DNA of 64,000 nucleotides, from positions 40,748,828-40,812,827 of the forward strand of contig CM028378.1 in assembly GCA_013146195.2 (NCBI GenBank), in the 5' to 3' direction. The first letter of the stretch is position 1. Each line of letters begins with the position of its first letter. Made by a program: the position numbers and the translations under genes. Below are positions 10,850-21,946 of this stretch, piece after piece. The DNA is from Codonopsis lanceolata. Lineage: Eukaryota > Streptophyta > Magnoliopsida > Asterales > Campanulaceae. Below the pieces are notes generated by a model. The model had not been told where the DNA came from. It saw only the letters and a list, made by a program, of their open reading frames with translations, and searched no databases.

Positions 10850-11402
10850 AGCGGTGGGAGGAAGATTGGACACGTGAGTGGTCTGTCTCGCAGAATATTG
10901 CCCCAGTCATCGGTAGAGTACCGGTATTTGAGCTTATTCCGGATCAAAGAAGGAAACTCTTTCCTCCTCTCGTTAGATTCTGGGTGCATAGGAGTCTTTC
11001 CCTTCCTGGATCGAGAAGAAGATGACATCTGCTAAACAAATCACTGAAATTGGCAGAAGAAAATTGAGAAAATGAGCGAAAATAGAGAAAATAAAAAAGA
11101 AAACAGAAGGCAGCAACAATGGCGAAGGAAAGAAAAGAAGAGAGAAAGAAGAAGAAAGGAGCAGTATGCTCCACTCCCTCACTCCCGTCCATTATAAGGG
11201 TGGAAAAGGAATTTTTCCTTTTCCCCCCTCCAAAGTTTGAAGCTGCGACACTTAAGTCCCCAAGTTCCAAAGTTTCCAAAATGGTACCTGAGCTTAACGA
11301 AGAGTTAACGAAATTAATTTTGTTAACCAAAGATTGATGACCATCCATCAGAGGACAAAAATAAAAAAATATCCCCAGCTGGTCAGCCACGAAAAAAAAT
11401 TT

Positions 11403-11500
11403 CAAGTGGCAAAAAAAGAAAGAAAGAAAGAAAAAAGAAAGAAAGAACAAAGAAAAAAAGAAAAAAAAAGAAAAAAAGAAAAGAAAAAAATATAATAATA
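11403..11500 (+). repeat. polypurine (A/G) run
   Basis: About 95 bases consisting almost only of A and G (AAAG/AAAAG units) on the plus strand, matched by a polypyrimidine run at 27620-27720 in copy B. It can adopt triplex-type structure and may instead be simple slippage sequence. It lies too far from the LTR to be the plus-strand primer. Confidence 0.85.
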
Positions 11501-11704
11501 AAGTCCCCGACTTGATGTGGCGAGAGTGGCAAAAATGTCAAAATCAGCCAAATCCGCGGCAGCCACCCGGGCACAGAAAATGTAAGAAAGGTATAATATT
11601 CTTACCCTAACCTTAGAATAATTCCCTTTTAAAAGGAAAGTTTTTTAAAAAAAAAAGAGAGAAAAGTTTTGTTTTGTTTTTCAAATAAAAGGAAAACTCT
11701 TTTT

Positions 11705-11851
11705 CAAAAATGAGTTTTTGGATTTCAAAAACACAAAAAAAGATGAATATTTCAAAAACAAAAAAAAACATGAATATTTCAAAAAACAAAAAAAAGATGA
11801 ATATTTCAAAAACACAAAAAAAGATGAATATTTCAAAAAAAAGATGACAAA
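11705..11851 (+). repeat. minisatellite of about 30-base units
   Basis: Four to five imperfect copies of GATGAATATTTCAAAAACAC followed by an A run. The same array is present in copy B at about 27245-27395 on the other strand, with a different number and composition of units. Non-coding. Confidence 0.85.
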
Positions 11852-12013
11852 AAAAAGAGGAATATAAACAAAAAAAAAACAGAGAGAGTGAGAAGAAAGA
11901 AAAGGAAAAAGAATAATCTTTTTTACAATTTTCGAAGAAGAAAGTTTTCTTTGTCGTGCTCGACGACGAATTTTTATCGGTCGAGTGCAATTTTCTGGAA
12001 ATTTGAAAATTTT

Positions 12014-12332
12014 CTTATTATGTTTGGAAACAAGGTATTGACCAACCAGACATAATTTTGAAAATTCTTCTTAACATATTTCAATGACAAGGTATTGACC
12101 GGTTGAAATATGGTTCCCGAAAAACATTCAAATCTTCATACCGTATTTGGCGGCCGTCCGCGATCGTTTGAATACGGCTTTTTCGAAAAACACAAAAATC
12201 TTTTTCCTGTTGTGTTCTTGATCGGGTTTTGACCCGAAGAACATAACATCCTCATTTGGTTGTAGTTTAGGTTTTTGGCCTGAACTACGTTTGGTCTGAT
12301 TTCCTTTAATAAGGAATACGTAGGCAGCCTAC
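12014..12332 (+). other. chain of seven inverted repeats upstream of the 3' LTR
   Basis: Successive stems, left arm/right arm: 12017-12027/12046-12056 (11 bp, one G.U), 12075-12084/12103-12112 (10 bp perfect), 12141-12147/12171-12177 (7 bp), 12208-12219/12237-12248 (12 bp with one mismatch, plus an inner CGGGT/ACCCG stem), 12262-12271/12279-12288 (10 bp, one G.U), 12301-12306/12311-12316 and 12320-12324/12328-12332. The first two loops share AAGGTATTGACC. Copy B has the counterpart at about 26753-27080, partly decayed. Confidence 0.75.
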
Positions 12333-12935
12333 ACTAGTAGGTCCGACCATCAGAGCACTTCAAATTCATATATGTTTAGAAACTACGATAACCTATTATA
12401 ACCGACTAAATATGTCTAGGTTATGGAGTTTGGATAGCATGATAAACTGTGCATTATAACTGCTACCAATTGCATTTCTCTCCCGTTTTAATTGAACGAA
12501 ATTGGAGAGTCTATTGTTTATCAACGATGTTCGTCTACTCAGTAAGCCTTGGGTTACCCGTAGACTCCATCGTTGAGGGGCTCTGTAGACACCCCAATTT
12601 CGTACCCCTGGTATGTGACTCTGACATGTGATATCAAGAACTGTTCAAACTTAACAAGCTGTCAAGTTCTGAGGAGTCAAAAATGCGAAAGGCAAAGCGG
12701 GATCGCAAAAGCAGTGAATTGCGAGGGGTGAAAGTGCCAAAATGAAACTTCAATAGTGGCTTGGCGCGGCCTAAAAGGATGTTGGGCGCCGCGCCAAGGA
12801 ACCAATGTGTCGGCGCCAAGGGGCTACTGTAGCCTCTCAGACTTAACGCATTGTGCAACTGGCGAAGCCTGGTGTACAACGTGCTGAAGCCGGCTGAAGA
12901 AATCAGAAAATCCCCGATGACTCCCTCGTCCCACC

Positions 12936-12943
12936 TATAAATA
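12936..12943 (+). promoter_or_regulatory. TATA box of the Tat LTR promoter
   Basis: TATAAATA, about 350 bases into the LTR. The same box in the same relative place occurs in the minus-strand LTR at 26156-26163. Transcription would start about 30 bases downstream, giving an R-U5 region of roughly 1.4 kb. Confidence 0.7.
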
Positions 12944-13179
12944 AGTGTGCTGGGCTCCCTCTTCACTTGTTCAGAAATCATCCGAGAGAAACGCTGAAAG
13001 AATTCCTTCGCGTTCCTTCGAAGCCATAGTTACGAGAGGTGTGAGATAGGTGAGTGTAGCCCACCAAAGCTTCCAAACCCCGTCCAAACTCCGCCAAAAC
13101 TTAAATCCACCGGTTATAAGTGATCCCTAGCCTAGTAGTTAGGTATCCACCTTACTTCCCCGACCCAAAAATCCCAAAG

Positions 13180-13335
13180 TAAGCCGTTACTCTGTCCGAG
13201 TAATGAGCTGAAATACACAAAAACTAAGCCGTTATCCCGCCCAACCAAAAAGGCCAAAACCTTCCAAAATAAGCGGTCACTCTGTCCAAGTGAACGAGCC
13301 GAAATCATCCAAAATAAGCAGTCACTCTGCCCAAA
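13180..13335 (+). repeat. tandem units of about 50 bases in the Tat LTR
   Basis: Repeated AATAAGC(C/G)GTCACTCTG(C/T)CC-type blocks separated by GAGCCGAAA-type spacers, about four units. Counterparts: 25760-25920 and 56478-56640. A diverged extra copy (AAGCCGTTGTGCTGCCCGG) lies further into the LTR. Unit number and sequence vary between LTRs. Confidence 0.7.
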
Positions 13336-13930
13336 TCAAAACAACAACCACACAACAAACAAAGAAAAAACACTCCCTCTCCCTGAAGGACAGAGCGAGC
13401 ACACTACCGCTCTAAAAGGTAATAGCCTTTAAGGGTGATTTATTTATTTATTTACTTTTTCGTTCATTTATTATTTAAAGTTGTTATTTATATCCGGTAC
13501 AATGTAATCAATATAAGCCGTTGTGCTGCCCGGATTAGAATATGAAATATTATGTAAAAGTGCCGTTATAATGACCAAATATTTTTAAATATATTTGTAA
13601 TTATTGTAAGGAAATGGCTGCGAGTCCGTAAATAATGTAGCCACGGATGTATTTGTTTTAATTTTCTGTATTTTAATGCTTTATTTATTTGCTAAATAAA
13701 TATAACAATAAGCATACTTCAGCCAAAAACTACTTTTGAGACCGAAAGGGCGAGCTGGGTGCCTAGCACCTTCCCAACTCGTAACTTAGCCTCCGAACCC
13801 GTTTTCTTTTTCACTGATTTATTTTTTTTCTTTTTGGTTTTGCTTTATTTTTGCCTTAAAATAAAGATGGCGACTCTAAAACTTTTGGATCCAGTGGGGC
13901 CTCGTAACACTCCTTCTTTGCACTTTTCCG

Positions 13931-14370
13931 TTCTCCCCTACAAAAGGGAGAATGGGAATGGAAGGGTGATGTATTCTCATATCCTGGTATCCCCTAAAAA
14001 AGGGATAACTTGATGCGGGAAACCAAAAGCTCCCATAGTGATTGAAACGGGCCATAAGGCTATTTTTAATAAAATCCATAGTGGGCGTCGCAAATCCTTT
14101 TGCAAAAAAGGAAAAATGAGAATGAAAGGGCAATGCATTCTCATATCCTGGTATCCCCTAAAAAAGGGATAACTTGATGCGGGAAACCATAAGTTCCCAT
14201 ATTGGATTAAAAATCCACTAAAGGCAACTGAGGCGCATTCCAACGCACTATCATAGACAGCACTCCTCTCGCACTTTTGATTTCGTCTTCCCCTAAACAA
14301 GGGAGGGTGGAACGAGAGCAGTGGTGTCCCACATCCGCATGTACGCGCACCCCTAACCAAGGGCGCGCGG
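13931..14370 (+). other. hairpin series in the U5 part of the copy A LTR
   Basis: Repeated stems built on CCCCTA(A/C)(A/C)AAAGGG with different outer arms, for example TTCTCCCC...GGGAGAA at 13931-13952, TATCCCC...GGGATA near 13988 and 14150, and CGCGCACCCC...GGGCGCGCG near 14344-14371. They would sit in the 5' leader of the genomic RNA, before the primer binding site. Confidence 0.7.
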
Positions 14371-14399
14371 GGCGCGGGCGCACGTCCTGGGAACCCACA

Positions 14400-16333
14400 C
14401 TTGTCCGGGAGGATAGATACCTTTTTTAAGCAGATTTAGGATATCAGCGTACCAGAGCTCATGATCTGCTTCAGGGGCTGCGTCAATTTTGAAACAGTAT
14501 GCCGGAGTGACCTTTTTCCTGACTACGACTGGCTGAATATTAGTTTCTGCGGGAATTTGGACTAGCGATGCCAGAGTAGCTAAGGCATCGGCGAATTGAT
14601 TTCTATCTCGTGGCAGATAATGGAACGAGATAGAGTCAAATCGGGCGGCAAGTGTTGTTAATTTGGCATGATAGAGTTGCAGCCGGGGATCTTGGGTTTT
14701 CCATCTCCCTTCGACTTGATTTATGATTAGGGCAAAGTCTCCGTAGACTTCGAGATCTCTGGCTTTTCTTTGGAGAGCTTCTTCTAAGCCAGCAATGCAG
14801 GCTTCATATTCCGCCGTGTTATTTGAACACTCGAATTCCAACCTTATAGCCAGCGGAGTATGAGAATCAGCCGAGTCTATTAGCAACATTCCTATGCCAA
14901 AGCCTCTTTTATTTGCGGCTCTGTCAAAGAACATTTGCCAACTGGTGTCATGGTCAGTGATTTCCAAGACACCTTCTTCTGGGAAGCCAGGCTTAGTTGC
15001 ATCTTCCGCCTTCAAGGGCAGATCGGCTAAGTGGTCTGCAATCACGCTCCCTTTGATAGATTTGAGTGTGACATAAGTTATGTCAAACTCGTTGAGAAGA
15101 AAGGACCACTTAGCCAGTCGGCTGGACAGTGATGGCTGGCCAAAGATGTACTTGATAGGGTCCATTCTGTATATGAGATTGATGGACCGTCCTTGGAGAT
15201 AGGTCTTGAGCCTTTGAGTGGCCCAGACTAGGCCGGTGCAGCTTTTCTCCAGTGCTCAATAGTTTAGCTCGCTTCCTTGCAGCTTCCTACTTATGAAGTA
15301 TATAGCATAGACCCTACTGACGTGTCTGTGACGGTTAAATATATAAGGAGAGGTTTGTGTGTATGAGGTGGAGCTAGCACAGGGGGATTGGTAAGGTAGG
15401 CTTTTATTTTTTCGAAGGTTAGCTGGCACTTTTCATCCCAGACTTGGTAAGTATTCTTTTTTAGGAGTTTGAAGAGGGGCTCACATGTGGTTGTCAGCTG
15501 CCGGATGAAGCAGCTGATATACTGCAATCGGCCTAGGAAGCCTTTGACTTCGGTTGGGGTTTTTGGCTGCGACATCTCTAGGATGGCTTTTATCTTTGCT
15601 GGCTCGATCTCGATGCCCTGCTCGGTCACTAAGAATCCCAGGACCTTGCCTTTGGTAACCCCAAATGTGCATTTGGTGGGGTTAAGCTTCATTTGGTGCT
15701 TCATTAGCCTTTCGAAGAATTTTCGAAGGTCTTTGATATGGGCACCGTTGGCGTCACTGGAGTGTACGATCACGTCATCAACATAGACCTCCATTTCTTT
15801 GTGGATCATGTCGTGGAAGAGGGTGGTGGCAGCCCTCTGATAAGTAGCCCCGACATTTTTCAACCCAAATGGCATGACAGTATAGCAATAAGTACCCCAG
15901 GGAGTAGTAAATGAGGTCTTCTCCTGGTCTTCCGGTGCCATTTTGATTTGATTATAGCCCAGCATGCCGTCGACGAAGGATCGGACTTTGTGAGCAGCGA
16001 CGTCGTCTACCACAATATCAATATTGGGTAGAGGGAAGTCATCTTTGGGCGACGCTTTGTTGAGGTCGCGAAAATCTACACAGATCCGGACTTTCCCGTT
16101 GGGCTTGGGAACGATCACTTTGTTGGACAGCCAGATTGGGTATTCAACTACCCGAATGAAATTGACGCGCATCTGCTTCATGATTTCTTTTTTGACTTGT
16201 AGTGACCATTCCGGCTTGATTCGACGGAGTTTCTGCTTGACTGGGCGATCATCCGGATATATGGGGATCCGGTGTTCGACTATGGCTGGGTCTAACCCCG
16301 ACATATCTTCGTAGGACCAGGCAAATATGTCCA
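14400..16333 (-). pseudogene. pol: Tat pol fragment, copy E: RT and RNase H domains
   Basis: On the minus strand the RT frame (16406-15291, Tat part from 16333) shows DIFAWSYEDMSGLDPAIVEH, the usual Tat entry, then PNGKVRICVDFRDLNKASPK, the catalytic YVDD at about 15780, and FLGRLQYIS at the thumb. The RT-linked RNase H follows (ALEKSCTGLVWATQRLKTYL near 15220, in another frame), then the second RNase H typical of Tat (15165-14400) with NNTAEYEAC and FADALATLASL. In the second RNase H the first Asp block reads FFDRAANK where D has FFDGAANK. Frames break near 15290 and 15166. Left end: the A LTR at 14399. Right end: the LTR at 16334; the element resumes at 22807. Confidence 0.88.
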
Positions 16334-16739
16334 TGTGACGACCCGACCCGGACCCCGAGGTGGAATCACAAGTCAAGTCATCCAAATAGGACAACAATAC
16401 ATGCAAAGACTCAATTATAGAAAATGACGTGACGCAACATTGTAGATGAAGCGCGACTTGGCACTAAAAGGCCGGAATAATTTAAAACTTTTTACACCTA
16501 ATATAACAGTTAAGACAAGTATACCAATTCATCGGCGACTTTACAACCGGAACCCATCACTAAACAGTTCATACAAATATACCTCGACAGCTACAACATG
16601 CTGTAGAAACAACATAAGTAAATAAGAGCTAAAGTAAAGCCCAGCGGAAGATTTAAAACATGTGAACCAAACTACATCTATACAAGGCTCGGCGTAACAA
16701 CTAATTAAATACGCCCTGGTCTAAACGAATAAAAACCAT

Positions 16740-19170
16740 AATTGTCAATGGCAAGCAGACGTTTAACATGCCTTGGCAAGTTGATTAAAGAACTAAAAGA
16801 TTGATACTCCTTATGCACATAAGCAAATACTCCAAATGATCTGCCACCCTATTTTGTTCCCGGAAAACGTGGCTCAAACTAAAATCGTGGGACAGGCTAC
16901 GGCACTTACGAAATTCATAGACATACTGCCAGGGGGCGCAATGATTATTTAACAAGTCTTTGACCGCCACTAAAGAATCTGTATCAACATCGACATTAGA
17001 GAGACCCAAGGAATGACACATAACCAAACTATCACAAAGAGCAAGAATCTCTGCCTTCATATTAGTTCCCTGACCATAGTAGTTCGAGAAAGCGCCTAAA
17101 AACATTCCCTGATCATTTCTGATAACTCCTCCACCCGTACAGATACCATTCCGAGACGAACCGTCCGTGTTAAGTTTGTACCTACCTGACGAAAGAGGGA
17201 GCCACCGTAACCATTTTCCTCGAGGGAGACCCATCTGTTGTACTGGAATAGAAACAGACAATAAAACCATAGCAGCTTTGTCCGTACACTAAGATTTCGG
17301 CTTGTAAGTTTGAACCATGTCACGAAGAGCAGCCAGAACATGAGAAAAAATCTTATCCGAACTTATAGGAATCCCTTCAAACAATGCAGCGCACCTACCT
17401 TTCCAAATTTCCCAACACATAAAGACAAAGGCCCCTAGATGGCAGGCCACCAGTTGATGACGCAGAGAGCCACGAGACCAAAAGCCAAACAACTGGAGCA
17501 AACTGGTAGCATTATGATGCACGCCAAAATAGATTGCTAGTCGTTGCCAAAGAGATTGAGCCACTTCGGATTGGACAAAGAGATGTTGAACAGATTCTTG
17601 ACAATGGTTTTGATAGCAGCACACACATTTGGAGACCACCGGAATATGTCGAGATTGAAGATTAACGTCAACAGGAAGCACGTTATTAAACAGCTTCATA
17701 TAAAACAACTCACTTTTAGAGGAATCCATGGCTGCCAGATTTTGTTTGCCCAACCAATAATGGGATTTTTTATGCGGAAGTGATCCCAAAAAACCGAAGC
17801 AGAAAACTCCCCAGACGAAGAAAGAGTACAAACCAGTTTATCCGGGAGATCTGCCACACATCTAATCCTCTTAATACTGTCATGGAGATCTGTATCAATT
17901 AGAGGAGCAAAAACTGAGAAGTCCCTAAGAGCGTCACGGACAGTCAACGTACGATCCATGGGAAGAGGTCCGACTAGACGAACTCCACACCAATTAGAAT
18001 CCCAGAAGGATATATTACCTTGCCCCACAATCCATCGACTACAATCCTGAACCTGTCTCATTTGCCTCATGATAGCCTTCCAAGGGAGCGAAGCAGATTT
18101 GAGATCAAGAAAACCATTAACGCCCCCATATTTAAACCAACAGAATCGAGCCCAAAGACTAACACCATGCATGGCACTCCAAGCCATTTTTGCATGTAAA
18201 GACTCCATCATATTAACGAGAGGTTTAATGCCAAGGTCACCTTCCGCAAAAGGCCTGCATATTTTTTTCCAAGACATCCAGTGAATATGAGATTCCCCAT
18301 TTGCACCCCATAGAAAAGCAGCCATGTTCATTTCTATACGGTGGAGAACAGAAGAAGGAAATGGAAGGGCAGCAATGGCGTAAATTGGAATGCTGCAGAG
18401 AACAGATTTTATAAGAGTCAGTTTTACTCCGAAAGATAATAATCTAGCCCTCCACCCATTGATACGTTTGGAAACCCTGTGCTCATAATCCTCAAAGTAA
18501 GATCTGCGCATACGACCCTTATACAATGGGAGCCCAAGGTATTTCATAGGCCAAAAACGCTGCGAACAACCTGACCAAAGAGCAATCTGACCTGCCTTGT
18601 GCCCCGAGCAATATTTTGAAACATAGAAGCCACTCTTTTGAATATTAATAAGCTGACCCGAACTCTGTTCATACGAAGCCATCAGCTTACGAAAACTAAG
18701 AATAGAAGCCTTCCCCGCATTGCAAAAGATGAGCATATCGTCAGCATAAAGGAGGTGAGAAATCACTATATGTCTGCGACCATGATCAAACTGCCTGATT
18801 GCTCCTGCTTGCATAGCCTTATTTATATTGAAAATAAGAACCTCCTGGACCAAAATAAATAGCAGCGGGGATAAAGGGTCGCCTTGACGAACGCCTCGAG
18901 AAGATTTAAAAAAGCCACAATTTTCCCCATTTATACGTAAGGCATACCAAACATTATTGATAAGATTAGATATCAAGTCACAATTCTCCGTGCTAAAGCC
19001 ATGAGCACCCAAAGCTCGTAATAAAAAACCCCACTCTAATCTATCATAAGCTTTAGACATATCCAATTTAAAAACCACATTACCGCCCCTGACTTTTTTA
19101 TCTATCCGTTGTACCATCTCATCTGCTAAAAGGACATAAATACTAATAAACAAAGTTCCCAAAGCGAAGT
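16740..19170 (-). pseudogene. L1-type LINE, 5'-truncated (RT, zf-RVT, RNase H)
   Basis: Minus-strand RT from about 19165: LLADEMVQRIDKKVRGGN, KLDMSKAYDRLEW, SRGVRQGDPLSPLLF and the catalytic YADDMLIF at about 18745. Then comes NGWRARLLSFGVKLTLIKSV and a long thumb/connection region (open frame 19237-17696). A frame shift near 17750 leads to the zf-RVT zinc-binding domain (17831-17289; KCVCCYQNHCQESVQHLF). A second shift near 17300 leads to an RNase H of RVT_3 type (17220-16785; LNTDGSSRNG, KAEILAL, DTDSLVAVKDL). This order is typical of plant L1 elements. ORF1, endonuclease and the first RT blocks are absent, as in 5'-truncated insertions. I could not identify the poly(A) end or a target duplication. 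It lies inside the solo LTR. Confidence 0.85.
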
Positions 19171-21010
19171 TTAAGTGACTTGCTAATCCCAACGTCCTTA
19201 CAAAAGAATTCAAAAAAAGGACATCTATAAACAACAACCTCGTCGCGTGTGATCACGGACAAGCACCAACCCTGCAACGCCTCAACGAGCAGTACCTGAA
19301 CGGCTCAGATCTAAAGCAGTAAAAGGGAGGGGGTAAGTCATAAAGACTTAGTGAGTTAACAATTATGCATGTCATGGCATCATGCAACATACATAGCAAG
19401 ATATCATCTATAATATCAAGTCAATCAAAGCATTCATTTAATAAACACTTAAATCACATATCCATGGTAGCACATTGTTCACATAAGTGCTATAAAGTAA
19501 ACCACATATAAGGAGGATATGTTATGAAACAGGTCCCGCTACGTAGCTCCTGCAATACACAGCGTTAACATTTCGTGCCAATGATACCCGTGATGAGTGT
19601 ATCAAAGTACCGAGCTCTCTACTCGGTACCAAGCTCTCTACTTGGTAATTAGACTTGCCAATGTGCTCGTTGGTTACAAAGAAAGGTGCTACTTCCCCAC
19701 TATGGCCAACAGTGGAGGGGTGTGTGATAAAAACCCGGTATAACAACCCATCACTATCACGAGTCCCATAACTCGTGACGGCGATGCATTGTCACACCAT
19801 CGACTCAACCAAATATGTCAGCTGGACTAATGCAATGCCAAGTAGATGTTTACTCGTCATATAATCTCAAATAAGGAACAAGTTCGACAAGAGCGAACTT
19901 ATTCAACAAGTAGGTGTTTACTTATTAAGAAATCAAATAGGAATTCGACAAGAACGGATTCAACATGTCAAATAGATATAACATTCTACAACATGCTTTC
20001 AATCATGCATTTACTTCAAACAATCATATAAACCACATAAGAACTCGATTGAGTCTTATAAGCACACATATCAAACATGCCCTTCGATCCATCCCAAAGT
20101 CACGTAAGCTAATACATTAGTCTAACGCACTACAATCGTCGTAGGGATTGAATGTGGAGTCGGTATTGTTCAATAACTCCCTAATCTCAACTCCGGTGAG
20201 TCTTACTAAAATGTAACCAAGTAGAGCATTGATACTATATGCATCACATTTCCCTTTTCTATGTTCTCCGTTCATTTAGAACTCGATAACTAAGCCGTTC
20301 ATGACCTTAAACTAGCCATAAACACATTCTCGAGTTTTCAACCCTAGAATCGGTGATTTTGTTAAACTTACAATTGAAACATATTCTTTCACAAGAGTTT
20401 TTCCTAGGCACATAATAGACAACATTCATGCTTTACACAAAGTCAAAATCACAACTTCATAAAGAAATCATCAAATCCTACACACATTTCAAAGGTTGAA
20501 TTGGAGGATTCTTCTTCACAAAAAGTGTTCCTAAGCATCAATAGAACAACTATAATGAAGGGGTCATGTTATAATATTGAACATGAAAATTTCTGGGAAT
20601 TGTCACTCACCTTAAGCCTAAGATTAATGGATGAAAGGATGATTAAACCAATGATTGTTGTAGAGGAGAGCAAGGCCTTCGATTTGGCGGTCTCGGATCG
20701 CCGATCGGATCACCGGAACTCCGGCAAATGGCCACCCAAGTTAGGGTTCTCTCCAAGGACGAAAATGGTGGTCACTCTCTGCAAATGATGAATCTTTGGT
20801 GATCTCTAATGGCTGAATAGGCAAAAAATAGCTTTTATACCTTCCAACAAGACCACTATCCAAGTGAAGGGGGTTATCTTGCTTCCTATTGGCTAAGGAA
20901 TGATGGCCATTGATAAGGGTTCATCCAAGGGCTTAGAGAGGCTTGACTAAGGTCAACAAGAGTGGCTTGAGTCACTCAAGACGTCCAAGGGGCAAGGGCA
21001 TGGTGGTCAT
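19171..21010 (-). repeat. LTR sequence between LINE and hAT insertions
   Basis: No gene. It is part of the probable solo LTR. It contains two adjacent 20-base hairpin repeats near 19608-19648 (CCGAG/CTCGG and CCAAG/CTTGG arms around CTCTCTA). Open frames here are short and unrelated to known families. Confidence 0.55.
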
Positions 21011-21311
21011 TAGGGGTGGCAAAAATTTATCCAACCCATTGGGTTATCTGTTATATCCATTATAAAAGACTTATACTTATTATCCATTAACACCCAATTA
21101 GGTTAATGGGTGTTAATGGATATTATCCATTAACACCCATTAACAAAATGGATAATTATGGATAATTAACCGGTTATCCATCGGATTTATCCACTAATGT
21201 CACCACCGTCAACCGTCTCCACCCACCGTCGTCATTTCCCACCTTTGGCCACCACCTCCCACCGCCGCCCACCACCACCAGCTCTTTACTTAAAAATAAT
21301 AACAATTAAAT

Positions 21312-21384
21312 ACATAGCTTACCAAGATTCGAACCTGAACCAAATTGCCTTGCAACAAAGCTTGTTACCACTAGACTAGACCAC
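21312..21384 (-). other. tRNA-like segment with A- and B-box motifs
   Basis: On the minus strand TAGTCTAGTGGTAACAAG (A-box-like) is followed about 30 bases on by GGTTCGAATCT (B-box-like). Spacing and order match an internal pol III promoter, as in tRNA-derived SINE heads. The acceptor stem does not pair, so it is not an intact tRNA. It lies inside the hAT element. Confidence 0.4.
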
Positions 21385-21867
21385 TTTTTGATAAATATTT
21401 GAAAGTTAATATAAATATGAACAAGTAATCATAAAAATTATTGATTATTATGAACGTATTTGTTATTTATTTTGGATTAAGAATATTTGTTTGTTATTTA
21501 TAATTTATAATTATAATGAATATAACTTTTTAATTTTTTAATAAGGTATTTGACTTTTTTATTTTTTCTTACTTTTACATAATCATTTATTATTGTCAAA
21601 TCAATAAACACGTATATTTTCTATCTCACAACTATGAAAACTATTATAAAATTTTGACAACTTTATATATATTAGGTGATAAAAATAGTGTCGCATTGCA
21701 AATATCACTTTTTATTTGAGGTGTAAAAAAAAGGAAAGAAAAGATAAATATCAAAATTAAGAAAATATCTTGGTCATTGTTGAACGTGTGACCCATTAAT
21801 TTTTTATTAAATGTGAAAAGTTGGTGAAAATGTTATGATTTATGAATATTAAGGTATTAACTTATCA

Positions 21868-21946
21868 TTGTGTGTATGTGTATGCATGTGTGTGTTTTTG
21901 CCATGTGTGTGTGTTTTTGCCATGTGTGTGTGTGTGTTTGAGTGAG
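21868..21946. repeat. TG-rich microsatellite
   Basis: Interrupted TG runs (TGTGTGTATGTGTATGCATG and TTTTTGCCATGTGTGTGTG twice) inside the hAT element. Confidence 0.85.

Larger units (their letters stand above)
7857..11028 (-). pseudogene. plant mobile domain (PMD) gene of copy A, four exons, antisense to pol
   Basis: Exon 1 11028-10850 begins MSSSSRSRKGKTPMHPES, a basic N-terminus. Exon 2 9743-9093 holds the PMD core: THTFHFSWGEATMTPCDFAV, ITGIPTSIG and YDWGQAGLAELYASMDRACR. Exon 3 8939-8267 starts VWAFSFFHFSPGPLIRR, the classical PMD W-A-x-E/F-F block. Exon 4 8102-7857 ends in an Asp-rich run. Introns 10849-9744, 9092-8940 and 8266-8103 all have GT...AG ends, lie between codons (phase 0) and match copy B. 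PMD proteins of the MAIN/MAIL type act in plant nuclei in genome stability and silencing, and PMDs are common in plant transposons; the role here is unknown. Lesions: a one-base deletion in exon 1, frameshifts in exon 3 near 8545-8455 and a different reading of the Asp region from copy B. Its orientation opposite to pol explains why introns persist. Confidence 0.8.
11029..12583 (+). other. 3' untranslated internal region of copy A
   Basis: No gene. Going right it holds the upstream region of the antisense PMD gene (a TTATAA box near 11191-11196, about 165 bases before that ATG), a purine-rich run (11403-11500), a minisatellite (11705-11851), a chain of hairpins (12014-12332) and the end abutting the 3' LTR (GTTGAGGGGCTC up to 12583), where a polypurine tract would be expected. 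Low-complexity frames such as 11613-11990 on the minus strand are artefacts. Confidence 0.7.
4625..14399 (+). mobile_element. Tat/Ogre-type Ty3/gypsy element, copy A, 3' half
   Basis: This is the 3' portion of a long gypsy element in plus orientation: integrase C-terminus (4626-5018), a spacer with a tandem repeat, two extra genes on the opposite strand (DUF7745-like 5393-7170 and PMD 7857-11028), a 3' untranslated region with hairpins (11029-12583) and the 3' LTR (12584-14399). Gag and most of pol are missing because a copia element was inserted at 4624 and the rest lies off the left edge. The right LTR end abuts copy E pol at 14400, so A is nested in E. The target-site repeat cannot be checked because the left end is outside the window. 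Confidence 0.88.
12584..14399 (+). repeat. 3' LTR of copy A
   Basis: It starts TGTAGACACCCCAATTTCG and ends GGGAACCCACA: 1816 bases with TG...CA ends. It matches in reverse the LTRs at 24679-26514, 43208-45027 and 55410-57226. Inside are a TATA box (12936-12943), 50-base tandem units (about 13180-13335) and a series of hairpins near its end (13931-14370). It abuts copy E pol at 14400. Confidence 0.92.

Noticed and set aside
7857..11028. PMD gene as an ordinary host gene with transposons around it
   Set aside because: The same gene, introns included, sits at the same place in element copies A and B, bounded by the same 3' region and LTR.
11613..11990. Phe/Ser-rich reading frames in the 3' region (also 11383-11574, 27526-27828)
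   Set aside because: Translations of A/T homopolymer and purine runs; no conservation between copies A and B.
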